Assembly: GCA_050299175.1 (NCBI GenBank)
Contig: JBNKVM010000082.1
Span: 118,642-182,641 of the forward strand
Direction: 5' to 3'
From: JAPHTQ01 sp050299175
GTDB lineage: Bacteria; Pseudomonadota; Gammaproteobacteria; Thiohalomonadales; Thiohalomonadaceae
DNA: 64,000 bases
Shown: in pieces, positions 42,309-51,801 of the stretch
Numbering within the stretch: the stretch's first letter is position 1
Layout of the letters: every line of letters starts with the position of its first letter
Notes under the pieces: generated by a model
The model's input: only the letters and a program-made list of their open reading frames with translations
Databases searched by the model: none
What the model was told of the DNA's origin: nothing
Made by a program: the position numbers and the translations under genes

Positions 42309-43031
42309 CTACAGGTCCAGCAAGATCTCACGCTCTTTGGCGGAGGGCTCGAATCCGGTTTGTTCATAGTGGCTGAAGATCGCCTCAACCACTTTTTCAG
42401 GTTCATCGATGATCTGCAACAGATCCAGATCTTCCGGGCTAATGACCTTCTCGTCCACCAGCGTGGTACGTATCCATTCGATCAGGCCTTTCCAGAACGG
42501 CGAATGGACCAGAATGATGGGGATCCGTCGGGTCTTGCCGGTCTGCACCAGGGTGAGGATCTCAGCCAGTTCGTCGAGGGTGCCGAAACCACCGGGCATC
42601 ACCACGTAGGCGGCGGCGTATTTCACGAACATCACCTTGCGTGAAAAGAAGTGGCGGAAGCTGAGGCGGATGTCCTGATAGGCGTTACCCGATTGCTCGT
42701 GAGGCAGCTGGATGTTGAGGCCGATGGAGGGGGACTTGCCACGATAGGCGCCCTTGTTGGCCGCCTCCATAATGCCGGGGCCGCCACCGCTAACCACGGA
42801 GAAGCCAGCCTGCGACAGGGCATAGGCGATCTCTTCGGTCAGTTTGTAATAGGGGTGATCTTCGGGGGTGCGTGCCGAACCGAAGATGCTCACCGAGGGG
42901 CGGATCTCCGCCAGCCGTTCAAAGCCTTCGACGAACTCGGCCATGATCTGAAAGATCTTCCACGACTCGCGAGTCAGCATGCTGTCGTCGGGGATCACGC
43001 CGTGGTGAGGGGTCTTTTCGTTATCGCTCAT
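42309..43031 (-). CDS. LOG/TIGR00730-family Rossmann-fold protein
   Basis: 240 residues from ATG 43031. Contains VSIFGSARTPEDHPYY, the SGGGPGIMEAANKGA nucleotide-binding loop and VVMPGGFGTLDELAEIL, the PGGxGTxxE motif of LOG phosphoribohydrolases that release bases from nucleoside monophosphates (cytokinin activation in plants, nucleotide housekeeping in bacteria). An in-frame extension to 43148 looks unrelated and is rejected. Divergent from polA. Confidence 0.88.
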   Translation of the reverse strand: MSDNEKTPHHGVIPDDSMLTRESWKIFQIMAEFVEGFERLAEIRPSVSIFGSARTPEDHPYYKLTEEIAYALSQAGFSVVSGGGPGIMEAANKGAYRGKSPSIGLNIQLPHEQSGNAYQDIRLSFRHFFSRKVMFVKYAAAYVVMPGGFGTLDELAEILTLVQTGKTRRIPIILVHSPFWKGLIEWIRTTLVDEKVISPEDLDLLQIIDEPEKVVEAIFSHYEQTGFEPSAKEREILLDL

Positions 43032-43437
43032 AGGGAAACCGGAATCTGGTTCGAAAGCCGCATTATAGGTGGCTGGTGTGGCCTGTGCGAATAGGGATGA
43101 ACAGGGGGCAGAAAAAATAAAGCCGGCATATGCCGGCAGAAAGCTCATTTTGTTTTTTTTATAACTCCCCCATTGCTCCTACGCTGTTAGTGCCTTCGAC
43201 TCTCCGGCGCCTCTTTGTTTTTGTCACCGGTATGTCAACCAATATGCTGTGGTCGGCAGGCGTGTGGTGCAGGGTGAAACGGATTTAACCTGTTTATGGG
43301 GCAATAGTCAATACTTTGTATGAATGTTAGTGATTGATAATAAAGTGATTTATTTTACCGATTTGGGACGCGCAGCAATCGGGCAAGAGATGGTTTATCC
43401 TGCTTGCCCAATATCCTGAACTCGATAAAACAAAGCG
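43032..43437. other. intergenic region before polA
   Basis: 406 bp between the divergent LOG and polA genes. It has a perfect 16-bp palindrome GCCGGCATATGCCGGC (43122-43137) with T-rich sequence on its minus-strand side, and a GGGCAAG/CTTGCCC hairpin (43381-43409) just before polA. No gene seen; a small minus-strand RNA ended by the palindrome is possible. Confidence 0.35.
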
Positions 43438-46143
43438 ATGCCGAACAAGGACAACAACAGACTGGTGCTGGTAGACGGCTCTTCCTACCTCTACCGCGCT
43501 TTCCACGCCATGCCTTCTCTGACCAATTCCAAAGGTGAGCCGACCGGGGCGGTCTACGGTGTGACCAACATGCTGCGTCGCCTGCTCAAGGATTACGACC
43601 CGGCGCATGTGGCGGTGGTGTTCGACGCCAAGGGCAAGACCTTCCGCGACGACATGTATCCCGAGTACAAGGCCAATCGCCCGCCGATGCCCGATGATCT
43701 GCGTAGCCAGATAGAACCGATCCACGACATTGTTCGTGCAATGGGTTTGCCGCTGTTAAGTATCGAAGGTGTCGAGGCGGACGACGTGATCGGTACGTTG
43801 GCGAAACAGGCCGAAGAGCAGGGCATGAAGGTGCTGGTCTCCACCGGCGACAAGGACATGGCGCAACTGGTGAATGAGCATGTCACCCTGGTGAATACCA
43901 TGACCGAGACCACCATGGACCCGGAGGGTGTGACCGAAAAGTTCGGTATTCCGCCGGAGCGGATCATCGATTATCTGGCGCTGATCGGCGATACCGTCGA
44001 TAACGTGCCCGGCGTACCCAAGGTAGGGCCAAAGACCGCGGTGAAGTGGTTGGAAGAGTACGGCTCGCTGGATGCGATCATCGAACACGCCGATGAGTTC
44101 AAGGGCAAGGTGGGCGAGTATCTGCGTGACAGTTTGCAGCAACTGCCGTTATCGAAAGAGTTGGTGACGATCAAATGCGATGTGGAGATGGAACTGAAAC
44201 CTCTGCAACTGGAGCGGCAGACACCGGACAACGAAACCCTGCGCGATCTCTACCGCGAATTGGAATTCAAGAGTTGGTTAAGCGAATTACTGAGTAACAG
44301 CGATGCGCCTGCAGAAGAAGCGCAACCTGCCAATGTTGAAAGTGAATACGAGGTTATTCTCGACTGGAAAACCTTCGATGCCTGGCTGAAAAAACTGGAA
44401 CAGGCGGAGCTGTTTGCCTTCGATACCGAGACCACCAGTCTCGACTACATGGACGCCATGATCGTCGGTGTCTCTTTTGCTGTGGAGGCGAGCAAGGCCG
44501 CTTACGTGCCGGTCGCGCATAGCTATGCTGGTGCGCCGCAACAACTTTCCCGCGATGAGGTATTGACGAAGCTCAAACCGTTACTGGAGAGCGATAAACA
44601 TCTCAAGGTCGGGCAGAACCTCAAATACGATATGAGCGTGTTGGCCAACCACGGTATCGAGCTGCGTGGTATCGCCCACGACACCATGCTCGAATCCTAT
44701 GTGCTCGATTCTACCGCTACCCGTCACGACATGGATTCGCTGGCGCTGAAATATCTTGGCCACAAAAACATCAGTTACGAAGAGGTCGCTGGTAAAGGTG
44801 CGAAACAGATCGGCTTCAACGAAGTAGCGTTGGAGCAGGCCGGTCCTTACGCTGCGGAAGATGCGGATATAACATTACGTCTGCACCAGACGCTGTGGCC
44901 AAAACTGCAAGCCATCGAACCGCTGGCAAATCTCTATCGCGAACTGGAAGTGCCGCTGCTGTCGATCCTCTCGCGAATGGAGCGTAACGGTGTGCTGGTG
45001 GACAAGGCGATGTTGGAGAAGCAGAGCGGTGAACTGGCGCAGAAAATGGAGGCGCTCGAAAAGGCCGCTTACGACGAGGCGGGTGAAACCTTTAATCTCG
45101 GTTCGCCGAAACAGATTCAGGCGATCCTGTTCGACAAGCTTGAATTGCCGGTGTTGAAGAAGACCCCCAAGGGCCAGCCCTCCACCGCCGAAGAGGTGTT
45201 GGCGGAATTGGCACTGGACTATCCATTGCCGCGGTTGATCCTCGATTACCGTTCCATGTCCAAGCTCAAGTCGACCTACACCGACAAGCTGCCGCAGATG
45301 ATCAACTTCAACACCGGTCGAGTGCATACCTCCTATCACCAGGCGGTGGCGGCTACCGGGCGGCTCTCATCCTCCGATCCGAACCTGCAGAATATTCCGG
45401 TACGTACTGAAGAAGGTCGGAGAATTCGTCAGGCCTTTATCGCTGAGAAGGGCTATCGCATCGTTGCCGCGGACTACTCCCAAATCGAATTGCGCATCAT
45501 GGCCCATCTCTCGGGAGATGAGGGTTTGCTCAAGGCCTTCACCGATGGCGAGGATATTCATCGCGCCACCGCTGCCGAGGTCTTCGGCGAACCGTTGGAT
45601 AAGGTGACTGCAGAACAGCGCCGCAGTGCCAAGGCGATCAACTTCGGCCTGATCTACGGTATGTCCGCCTTCGGTCTGGCCAAGCAGTTAGGGATCGAGC
45701 GTGCCGCGGCGCAGAATTATGTTGATCTCTACTTCGCCCGCTATCCGGGGGTGAAGGCCTATATGGACTCCACCCGCGAACTGGCGAAGGAGCAGGGCTA
45801 CGTCGAGACCGTCTTTGGTCGGCGTCTCTACATCCCCGATATCAAATCGAGTAATGGCCAGCGTCGTCAGTACGCTGAACGCACGGCGATCAATGCGCCG
45901 ATGCAGGGTACTGCTGCGGACATCATCAAGCGCGCCATGCTGGCGGTCGATGCCTGGCTGGCGGATCAGCTGGACATCCACATGGTGATGCAGGTGCACG
46001 ATGAACTGGTGTTCGAGGTGCCGGAGTCGAAGGTCGACTCGGTGAGCGAGAAGATCGTCGAGTTGATGAGCGGGGCGGCGGAGTTGCGGGTGCCTTTAGT
46101 GGTTGAAGCGGGGGCGGGCGCAAATTGGGATGAAGCTCACTAG
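43438..46143 (+). CDS. polA: DNA polymerase I
   Basis: 901 residues. Three domains: 5'-nuclease (about 1-290, LVDGSSYLYRAFHAM, GDTVDNVPGVPKVGPKTA), proofreading 3'-5' exonuclease (about 310-500, with intact FDTETTSLD, NLKYDM and YAAEDADITLRLH), and polymerase (about 520-901, AADYSQIELRIMAHLSGD, RRSAKAINFGLIYGM, QVHDELVFEVPE). Acts in Okazaki fragment processing and repair. The ribosome site is weak (AAAGCG). TAG stop lies within an intergenic repeat. Confidence 0.97.
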   Translation: MPNKDNNRLVLVDGSSYLYRAFHAMPSLTNSKGEPTGAVYGVTNMLRRLLKDYDPAHVAVVFDAKGKTFRDDMYPEYKANRPPMPDDLRSQIEPIHDIVRAMGLPLLSIEGVEADDVIGTLAKQAEEQGMKVLVSTGDKDMAQLVNEHVTLVNTMTETTMDPEGVTEKFGIPPERIIDYLALIGDTVDNVPGVPKVGPKTAVKWLEEYGSLDAIIEHADEFKGKVGEYLRDSLQQLPLSKELVTIKCDVEMELKPLQLERQTPDNETLRDLYRELEFKSWLSELLSNSDAPAEEAQPANVESEYEVILDWKTFDAWLKKLEQAELFAFDTETTSLDYMDAMIVGVSFAVEASKAAYVPVAHSYAGAPQQLSRDEVLTKLKPLLESDKHLKVGQNLKYDMSVLANHGIELRGIAHDTMLESYVLDSTATRHDMDSLALKYLGHKNISYEEVAGKGAKQIGFNEVALEQAGPYAAEDADITLRLHQTLWPKLQAIEPLANLYRELEVPLLSILSRMERNGVLVDKAMLEKQSGELAQKMEALEKAAYDEAGETFNLGSPKQIQAILFDKLELPVLKKTPKGQPSTAEEVLAELALDYPLPRLILDYRSMSKLKSTYTDKLPQMINFNTGRVHTSYHQAVAATGRLSSSDPNLQNIPVRTEEGRRIRQAFIAEKGYRIVAADYSQIELRIMAHLSGDEGLLKAFTDGEDIHRATAAEVFGEPLDKVTAEQRRSAKAINFGLIYGMSAFGLAKQLGIERAAAQNYVDLYFARYPGVKAYMDSTRELAKEQGYVETVFGRRLYIPDIKSSNGQRRQYAERTAINAPMQGTAADIIKRAMLAVDAWLADQLDIHMVMQVHDELVFEVPESKVDSVSEKIVELMSGAAELRVPLVVEAGAGANWDEAH

Positions 46144-46310
46144 AAGCCGCTCAAAATGGTTCTCGCACCCCGATCCTGCGTTGCAAAGCCTGCGGCGGTG
46201 CTCATTTACTACCGGTAAACTGCGCTCCTCGCAGGCTTCGCGCACCCAAGGGCATTACCTTCGGGGCACCTTGTCTCCGGGCACGAGCCCCGATTTTGAG
46301 TTGGCTTCTA
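46141..46310. repeat. palindromic intergenic repeat, copy 2 (170 bp)
   Basis: Outer arms TAGAAGCCGCTCAAAAT (46141-46157) and the near-complement ATTTTGAGTTGGCTTCTA (46293-46310). The core has TGCTCATTTACT...GTAAACTGCGCT, almost identical to copy 1, inside a larger GCCTGCG/CGCAGGC palindrome. Its left end overlaps the polA stop codon. Confidence 0.7.
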
Positions 46311-46365
46311 CAGGCGGCCCGATAAATGTCCGAGCAAAAAACTAAAAAAATTTCTCCGAATGCCT

Positions 46366-46393
46366 GAACTTTCCCGAAACGGCCCAGTCATAA
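46366..46393 (+). promoter_or_regulatory. RpoE/AlgU-like promoter of predicted sRNA
   Basis: TGAACTT (-35, from 46365) is followed 16 bp later by TCATAA (-10, 46388-46393). This matches the ECF sigma-E/sigma-22 pattern GGAACTT-N16-TCTGA/TCAAA moderately well. Confidence 0.5.
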
Positions 46394-46398
46394 CGTTA

Positions 46399-46528
46399 GC
46401 GCACACATTGCGCATCCCGTTCTCTCCTTACGGGACTTGGTAGTACCCCGACAATTCCCCCCAAGGTTGTTGGGTAATTCTAGCCCCGGTCGTAACTCTC
46501 CTAACCTCCCCACGACCGGGGCTTTTTA
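46399..46528 (+). ncRNA. predicted multi-hairpin sRNA between polA and engB
   Basis: About 130 nt from the predicted start to the U-tract. Four hairpins in a row: GCGCA/TGCGC (46399-46413); CCCGT/ACGGG with loop TCTCTCCTT (46416-46434); CCCGACAA/TTGTTGGG with loop TTCCCCCCAAGG (46447-46474); and the terminator stem with loop AACTCTCCTAACCTCCCC (46483-46522). Three loops are C/U-rich, matching Shine-Dalgarno sequences. The location between polA and engB is that of Spot 42 in enterics and ErsA in Pseudomonas; ErsA is RpoE-like-dependent. Homology is by position and promoter type, not sequence identity. Confidence 0.6.
46483..46527 (+). terminator. sRNA intrinsic terminator
   Basis: An 11-bp stem GCCCCGGTCGT / ACGACCGGGGC followed by TTTTT on the plus strand. 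Its loop is the C/U-rich segment described with the sRNA. It overlaps the engB stop region on the opposite strand. Confidence 0.9.
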
Positions 46529-47206
46529 TTGTCCGCTGTTTTCCTCTGATCCCAGCTCTAACCACTCGGCCAGTTTGGTTCGTGCATCGTCGATCCCTCG
46601 TCGGTTGAGGGAGGAGAAGAGTTGCGCGGTCGCCAACGGGTAGTTGGCCTTCAGCTCTTTCCTGACCTTCTGCAGGGTGTTGCCTGCCGGGCCGTTGCCC
46701 AGTTTATCGGCCTTGGTCAGGAGTACGTGTACTCGCATCCCCTGATGCGCTGCCCAGTCGAGCATCTGGATGTCGAAATCCTTGAGTGGGTGGCGGACGT
46801 CCATTAGCAACACCAGGCCTTTTAGGCAGCGGCGGGTTTGCAGGTAATCGGAGAGCACCTGCTGCCAGTGGCGTTTGATCTTTTCCGGTACCTTGGCGTA
46901 GCCGTAGCCGGGCAGATCCACCAGGCGGTGTTCCTCATCCAGGGCAAAGAAATTGATCAGTTGGGTCCGCCCAGGGGTTTTACTGGTCCGGGCCAGATTG
47001 CGCTGTTCGGTGATGACGTTGAGGGCACTCGACTTGCCCGCATTAGAACGCCCGGCGAAGGCGACCTCGGCGCCAGTGTCCGGCGGTAGCTGATGCAGGG
47101 CATTGGCGCTGGTGAGAAAGTCGATGGATTTAAAAGGATTTCGCTGCATGTCTGCGGAATTTGTCGTGGTATTTGCGGTCACTTCATTAGGCCGTTGGCG
47201 GAACAT
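46526..47206 (-). CDS. engB: ribosome biogenesis GTPase EngB/YihA
   Basis: 226 residues. GTPase motifs: G1 GRSNAGKSS, G2 TSKTPGRTQLINFF, G3 VDLPGYGYAKVP, G4 LTKADKLG. EngB assists large ribosomal subunit assembly. ATG 47206 is used; ATG 47149 (MQRNPFK) would give a length closer to E. coli YihA. The gene ends at the 3' end of the predicted sRNA terminator, a tail-to-tail arrangement also seen for yihA and spf. Confidence 0.95.
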   Translation of the reverse strand: MFRQRPNEVTANTTTNSADMQRNPFKSIDFLTSANALHQLPPDTGAEVAFAGRSNAGKSSALNVITEQRNLARTSKTPGRTQLINFFALDEEHRLVDLPGYGYAKVPEKIKRHWQQVLSDYLQTRRCLKGLVLLMDVRHPLKDFDIQMLDWAAHQGMRVHVLLTKADKLGNGPAGNTLQKVRKELKANYPLATAQLFSSLNRRGIDDARTKLAEWLELGSEENSGQ

Positions 47207-47386
47207 CTATAACCAGCCGTGATTGACCCGGAGGGGCCAAAATTGGTATATAGACACGCTGCTTGGCTAATGTCCGGGGTGTGCATGAGGGTATCACGCT
47301 CGTCTTCCGGTCAAAACATAAAAAACCAACAAGGACCTGATTACGTAAAGAAGGTCCGAATCATCAACAAGATGAGGAGATGAAAA

Positions 47387-47704
47387 ATGAAGAAGTTTGC
47401 TATTGCTGCTGCCGGTGCTGCTCTGATGATCTCTGCCCAGGGCGCTATCGCCGCCGACGGCGCGACCATTTACAACACCGTTTGCTTCGCCTGCCATTCT
47501 ACTGGTGCTGCTGGCGCTCCCAAGACCGGTGACAAAGCCGCATGGGAACCGCGTATTGCCCAGGGCATGGATGTGCTGAAGCAGCACGCTGTCCAGGGTT
47601 TCAAAGGAACCAAAGGTGTTATGCCGCCCAAAGGTGGCCGTGCCGATCTGCCTGACGCAGATATCGAAGCGGCTGTTGAGTATCTCGTCTCCAAGGCTCA
47701 GTAA
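47387..47704 (+). CDS. cytochrome c5-family monoheme cytochrome
   Basis: 105 residues with a signal peptide (1-22, ending AIA) and one heme site CFACH. APKTGDKAAWEPRIAQGMDVL and GVMPPKGG (distal Met ligand) are the cytochrome c5 pattern. Periplasmic electron carrier, probably working with the c4 encoded next. The C5-type Cys pair near the C-terminus is missing here (PKGGRADLPD), unlike the second c5 at 60 kb. Strong GGAGA site. Confidence 0.93.
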   Translation: MKKFAIAAAGAALMISAQGAIAADGATIYNTVCFACHSTGAAGAPKTGDKAAWEPRIAQGMDVLKQHAVQGFKGTKGVMPPKGGRADLPDADIEAAVEYLVSKAQ

Positions 47705-47753
47705 TAAGCCCGGAGACATCAATCTGCAAAGTGTCTGAAATACTGGGGAACCA

Positions 47754-48359
47754 ATGAAGAAATTAGCTTTTGCCGTTCTGGTAATGTTTGGCGCCACTGG
47801 CGTTGTCTCTGCAGCCGGTGACGCTGCTGCTGGAAAAACCAAGGCCATGACCTGTGGCGCCTGCCACGGCATGGATGGAAACAGCATGGTCCCGACTTTT
47901 CCCAAGCTGGCTGGTCAGCACGCTTCTTACATTGAGAAGCAACTGGCCCAGTTCAAGGCGGGTGAGCGTACCGACCCAACCATGAGCGGCATGGCAGCGC
48001 CTTTGAGCGCTCAGGATGCGGCTGATCTGGCGGCCTATTTCTCCACTCAGAAGCGCGTTGTTGGCGCTCCTGCCGATATGGAGAAGGCAGCGGCTGGTAA
48101 GAAGCTGTACGAAGGTGGTGATGCGGCTAAAGGTATCTCTGCCTGCATGGCTTGCCACGGTCCTTCCGGTGCCGGTAACCCTGGCGCAGGTTTCCCCTCT
48201 CTCAGCGGTCAGCACAGCATGTATGTGACCAAGGCATTGAACGATTTCCGTTCTGGTGCCCGTACCACTGACCCGCAGAAGATGATGCGCGACATCGCTG
48301 CCAAAATGAGCGATGCCGATATTGCCGCGGTAGCTGAGTATATCGCTGGTCTGCATTAA
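47754..48359 (+). CDS. cytochrome c4 (diheme)
   Basis: 201 residues, signal peptide (1-20), and two tandem c-type domains with heme motifs CGACHGMDGN and CMACHGPSGAG. Met ligands are in PTMSGMAAPL and DPQKMMRDIA. Periplasmic diheme electron donor to terminal oxidases. It is 49 bp after the c5 gene and followed by a terminator hairpin, so c5-c4 form one unit. Heme attachment would need the ResB/CcsA system encoded next. Confidence 0.95.
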   Translation: MKKLAFAVLVMFGATGVVSAAGDAAAGKTKAMTCGACHGMDGNSMVPTFPKLAGQHASYIEKQLAQFKAGERTDPTMSGMAAPLSAQDAADLAAYFSTQKRVVGAPADMEKAAAGKKLYEGGDAAKGISACMACHGPSGAGNPGAGFPSLSGQHSMYVTKALNDFRSGARTTDPQKMMRDIAAKMSDADIAAVAEYIAGLH

Positions 48360-48390
48360 TCTTCGTTGCAGATTGTTGTAACAAAATAGA

Positions 48391-48411
48391 GGGTGGCTCA
48401 GGCCACCCTTT
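48391..48411 (+). terminator. intrinsic terminator after cytochrome c4
   Basis: GGGTGGC-TCAG-GCCACCC stem followed by TTTATT. Confidence 0.75.
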
Positions 48412-48418
48412 ATTGTCT

Positions 48419-48463
48419 GGAAGTCGCTCAAATTGATGCGCTCGCGTGTTTGAGTTGGCTCCC
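48419..48463. repeat. short copy of the intergenic repeat arms
   Basis: GGAAGTCGCTCAAAT and the facing GTTTGAGTTGGCTCCC resemble the terminal arms of copy 2 (AGAAGCC..CTCAAAAT) with almost all interior missing. Probably a collapsed copy. Confidence 0.45.
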
Positions 48464-48567
48464 AGCTTATGATTTAAGTTTTCTGCGATGCAGCTTCGGC
48501 AAAGATCGCAGATGTGATAAAAAGCCGGTGAAGTTTTGAAACGGCGGCATAAGGCGCAACGCCGAAG

Positions 48568-50586
48568 ATGGTGAAATCCTTGAACGATACGGCCCACACA
48601 GCGCGTCCACGACGCAGTTATTCCCTGGTTCTGGTGGAGTTTCTTGGCTCTATGAACCTGGCGATTACCATGTTGGTGGCGATCTCCATCGCCGCGGTGA
48701 TCGGCACGGTACTGAAACAGAACGAGCCCTATACCAACTACGTGATCAAATTCGGATCGTTCTGGTTCGAGGTGTTCAAGTCCCTCGGCCTGTTCGATAT
48801 CTATGGCGCCCCCTGGTTTCTCGCCCTGCTGGGTATTTTGCTGATCTCGACGGGGGTCTGTGTCTATCGCAACACCCCGGCAATCATCAAGGATATGCGC
48901 AACTTTCGCCTCGATGTGCAAGCCAAGTCGCTGGGCGGTTTCCACCACAAGGATGAATGGCACACAGCGGATGGGACGGAAAAGACACTGACTTGCCTGG
49001 GCGGCCGGCTGCAGAAGCTGGGTTACCGGGTAAAGGTGAAACAGCATGAGGGCCACACTACCCTGGCGGCAATGAAGGGCTCGGTTGGCCGCCTCGGTTA
49101 TCTGCTTTCCCATGTCTCGATTGTGGTGATCTGTCTCGGTGGTTTGATCGATGGCAACCTGCCGCTGCGCATCGCCGAGTGGCGCGGTGATATCGCTATC
49201 GAAACCCGCAGCATGCCGGCCAATCTGGTACCGGAAAAAAGCGTGCTGCCGCCCGACAGCAGTTCTTTCCGTGGTGCCGTCTCCATTCCCGAAGGATCGA
49301 AGGCCGACTTTATTTTCCTCGGTATGCGCGATGGTTATCTGGTGCAGAAACTCCCCTTCGCCGTGGAAGTGGTCGACTTCAATATCGAGCACTACTCCAC
49401 CGGAATGCCCAAGCTGTTCGAGAGTAAGGTCATTATCCATGACGACGAACGCAAGGAGCCGCTGGAGGCGACCATCAAGGTTAACCATCCGCTGCTCTAC
49501 AAGGGTTACTCCATCTACCAGTCCAGCTTCGCCGATGGTGGCTCGAAGATTAAGCTGCTGGCATGGCCGCTTGCGGAGATGGGCGGCAAGGCGGAAGAGT
49601 TTAACGGCACCGTCGGTGGCGATATCCCGCTACAGGTCGGTGACAACGACTACATGCTGGAGCTGGACGACTTCAAGATGTTCAATATCTTTCCGCTGCC
49701 GGAGAACGACCCCAGCGGCAAGAAGAACATGAACTACGGTCCCAGCGTGGTGTTCAAACTGCGTGCCGCCAACGGTGAGGCGCGTGAGTATGTTAACTAC
49801 TTCAGTCCGGTGATGTTCGACGGTCGACCCTTCTTCCTCAGCGGTATGCGTGCCTCCACCGGTGAGGATTACCGTTTTCTGCATGTGCCTGCCGATCCCG
49901 ATGGCAAGGTAGACCGTTTCATGCACTTCCTGGCACGGGCAAAGGATGGCAATCGTATCCATGAGGTGGCACAGCGTCAGGCAACTAATGACCTGGGTGC
50001 ACCGGTCGGTGATCCGGTTAACCAGCAATTTACCAAGATGATTGAAAATCTGGTGAGTGTCTTTGTCCACAAAGGGCTGGATGCCATTGCCGAGGAGACC
50101 CGCAAGCGGGCGCCAGCCGATAAGAGCGAAGAGGCGCTTTCCTCTTACGTCAAACTGATTCAGGTGATCCTCGGTAACGTCTATCTGGAACAACTGCGTG
50201 AGGAGGGAGTCGATACCAGTCAGGGAATTGGCGATGCTGATGCGGTGTTCTTCGACGACGCCCTTAATGCCATTTCAGCACTGCCCACCTACGGTTCGCC
50301 GTTCTACATGCAGTTCAAGGAGTTTACCCAGGTGGAGGCCTCGGGGCTGCAAATAACCAAGGCGCCTGGTCAGAATATCGTGTATCTTGGTTGCGTCATG
50401 TTGATGCTGGGTGTCTTCTTTATGTTCTATCTCCACCATCGTCGCCTATGGTTGTTGGTGCGAAGTGAAGGTGAAGGAAGTTCGATCCTGTTTGCCGCTA
50501 CCGGCCATCGTGAGCGCGGCGCCTTCGATAGCGAATTCGATACCCTGTGCCGGGATTTACGTCACCATAGTGATGCTGAAAAATAG
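48568..50586 (+). CDS. resB: ResB-like cytochrome c biogenesis protein (System II)
   Basis: 672 residues. Three N-terminal TMs (SLVLVEFLGSMNLAITMLVAISIAAVIGTVL, APWFLALLGILLISTGVCVY, LGYLLSHVSIVVICLGG), a large periplasmic domain (about 190-590) and a final TM (IVYLGCVMLMLGVFFMFYL). ResB/Ccs1 holds apocytochrome and works with CcsA to attach heme. The conserved His-containing helix is at VSIVVI. Just upstream of ccsA and next to the cytochrome genes that need it. Confidence 0.93.
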   Translation: MVKSLNDTAHTARPRRSYSLVLVEFLGSMNLAITMLVAISIAAVIGTVLKQNEPYTNYVIKFGSFWFEVFKSLGLFDIYGAPWFLALLGILLISTGVCVYRNTPAIIKDMRNFRLDVQAKSLGGFHHKDEWHTADGTEKTLTCLGGRLQKLGYRVKVKQHEGHTTLAAMKGSVGRLGYLLSHVSIVVICLGGLIDGNLPLRIAEWRGDIAIETRSMPANLVPEKSVLPPDSSSFRGAVSIPEGSKADFIFLGMRDGYLVQKLPFAVEVVDFNIEHYSTGMPKLFESKVIIHDDERKEPLEATIKVNHPLLYKGYSIYQSSFADGGSKIKLLAWPLAEMGGKAEEFNGTVGGDIPLQVGDNDYMLELDDFKMFNIFPLPENDPSGKKNMNYGPSVVFKLRAANGEAREYVNYFSPVMFDGRPFFLSGMRASTGEDYRFLHVPADPDGKVDRFMHFLARAKDGNRIHEVAQRQATNDLGAPVGDPVNQQFTKMIENLVSVFVHKGLDAIAEETRKRAPADKSEEALSSYVKLIQVILGNVYLEQLREEGVDTSQGIGDADAVFFDDALNAISALPTYGSPFYMQFKEFTQVEASGLQITKAPGQNIVYLGCVMLMLGVFFMFYLHHRRLWLLVRSEGEGSSILFAATGHRERGAFDSEFDTLCRDLRHHSDAEK

Positions 50587-50621
50587 TTAGATCGGGCGAG
50601 ACAGTCCGACGAGGAGGAGTA

Positions 50622-51788
50622 ATGTCAGTAACAGAGAGCATTATGCAAAACGAATTTGACCGGCCGTCGCTGCTCAAGCGGCTTGGCCTGTACGACTGGA
50701 TCTGGGCCCTGCTGGTGGTCGCCGGCGGCGTGATGGCCTATGGCAACTATTCGGCGCTGATGGATGCCTTCGAAGTCGGTATCCTCTTCTTCTCCGTCAT
50801 CGGCCTGGTGGTCTTCGGCTGGAGCTGGAAGCCGATGCGTACCCTGAGTCTGGTGGTCGCGCTCTTCAGTTTGGCCGCTGTTGGTTTGTACGGCGACGAG
50901 CTGGCACGCGGCGAGAGCAACTTCTTCCTTAAATTCCTCATCTCCAGCCAGTCATCCATTATGTGGATGAGCGCCCTGTTCGTCATGGCCACTATTGCCT
51001 ACTGGTTTGCCCTGGCCATCGGTTCCGAATTCAGCGGCAAGGTGGGCACCGCCCTGACATGGTCCGGTGCCACCATGGGGCTGGTCGGTTTGATGGTGCG
51101 CTGGCGCGAATCCTATTTAATGGGCGCGGACATTGGGCATATCCCGGTCAGTAACCTTTACGAAGTCTTCATCCTCTTCGCCATCATTACCGCACTGATG
51201 TATCTGTTCTACGAGCGCCGCTATGAGAATCGTGCCATGGGCGCCTTCGCCCTGACCGTGATTAGTGGCGCGGTCGGTTTCCTCCTCTGGTACACCTTTG
51301 ACCGTGGCGCCCATGAGATCCAGCCGCTGGTACCGGCGTTGCAGAGCTACTGGATGAAGATCCACGTACCGGCCAACTTCGTCGGTTATGGTGCCTTTGC
51401 CCTGGCGGCGATGCTCGGTGTGGCCTACCTGTTGGTGGAGAAAAAGCCGGAAGGGGTATTGGCGAAGCGTCTGCCCAGCCTGGATCAGCTGGATGACATT
51501 ATGTACAAGGCGATTGCCCTTGGTTTCGCCTTCTTCACCGTGGCCACTGTGCTCGGCGCGATGTGGGCGGCGGAGGCCTGGGGCGGTTACTGGTCCTGGG
51601 ACCCGAAGGAGACCTGGGCGCTGATCGTCTGGCTTAACTACGCTGCCTGGTTGCACCTGCGTCTGACCAAGGGCTGGCGCGGAACACCGCTGGCCTGGTG
51701 GGCGATAGTCGGGCTGTTCGTGACCCTGTTTGCCTTTATCGGTGTCAACATGTTCCTGTCCGGCCTACATTCGTACGGGCAACTTTGA
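50622..51788 (+). CDS. ccsA: CcsA/ResC heme-handling protein (System II)
   Basis: 388 residues, about eight TMs. The tryptophan-rich WWD motif WAAEAWGGYWSWDPKETWALI is present, with flanking His residues (KIHVPANFVG, HLRL..HSYG). CcsA presents heme to apocytochrome c. Strong GAGGAGGAG site. Together with ResB it forms the System II synthase; no Ccm (System I) genes are in view. A strong bidirectional terminator follows. Confidence 0.95.
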   Translation: MSVTESIMQNEFDRPSLLKRLGLYDWIWALLVVAGGVMAYGNYSALMDAFEVGILFFSVIGLVVFGWSWKPMRTLSLVVALFSLAAVGLYGDELARGESNFFLKFLISSQSSIMWMSALFVMATIAYWFALAIGSEFSGKVGTALTWSGATMGLVGLMVRWRESYLMGADIGHIPVSNLYEVFILFAIITALMYLFYERRYENRAMGAFALTVISGAVGFLLWYTFDRGAHEIQPLVPALQSYWMKIHVPANFVGYGAFALAAMLGVAYLLVEKKPEGVLAKRLPSLDQLDDIMYKAIALGFAFFTVATVLGAMWAAEAWGGYWSWDPKETWALIVWLNYAAWLHLRLTKGWRGTPLAWWAIVGLFVTLFAFIGVNMFLSGLHSYGQL

Positions 51789-51801
51789 GGTCGGAAATAA
51801 T

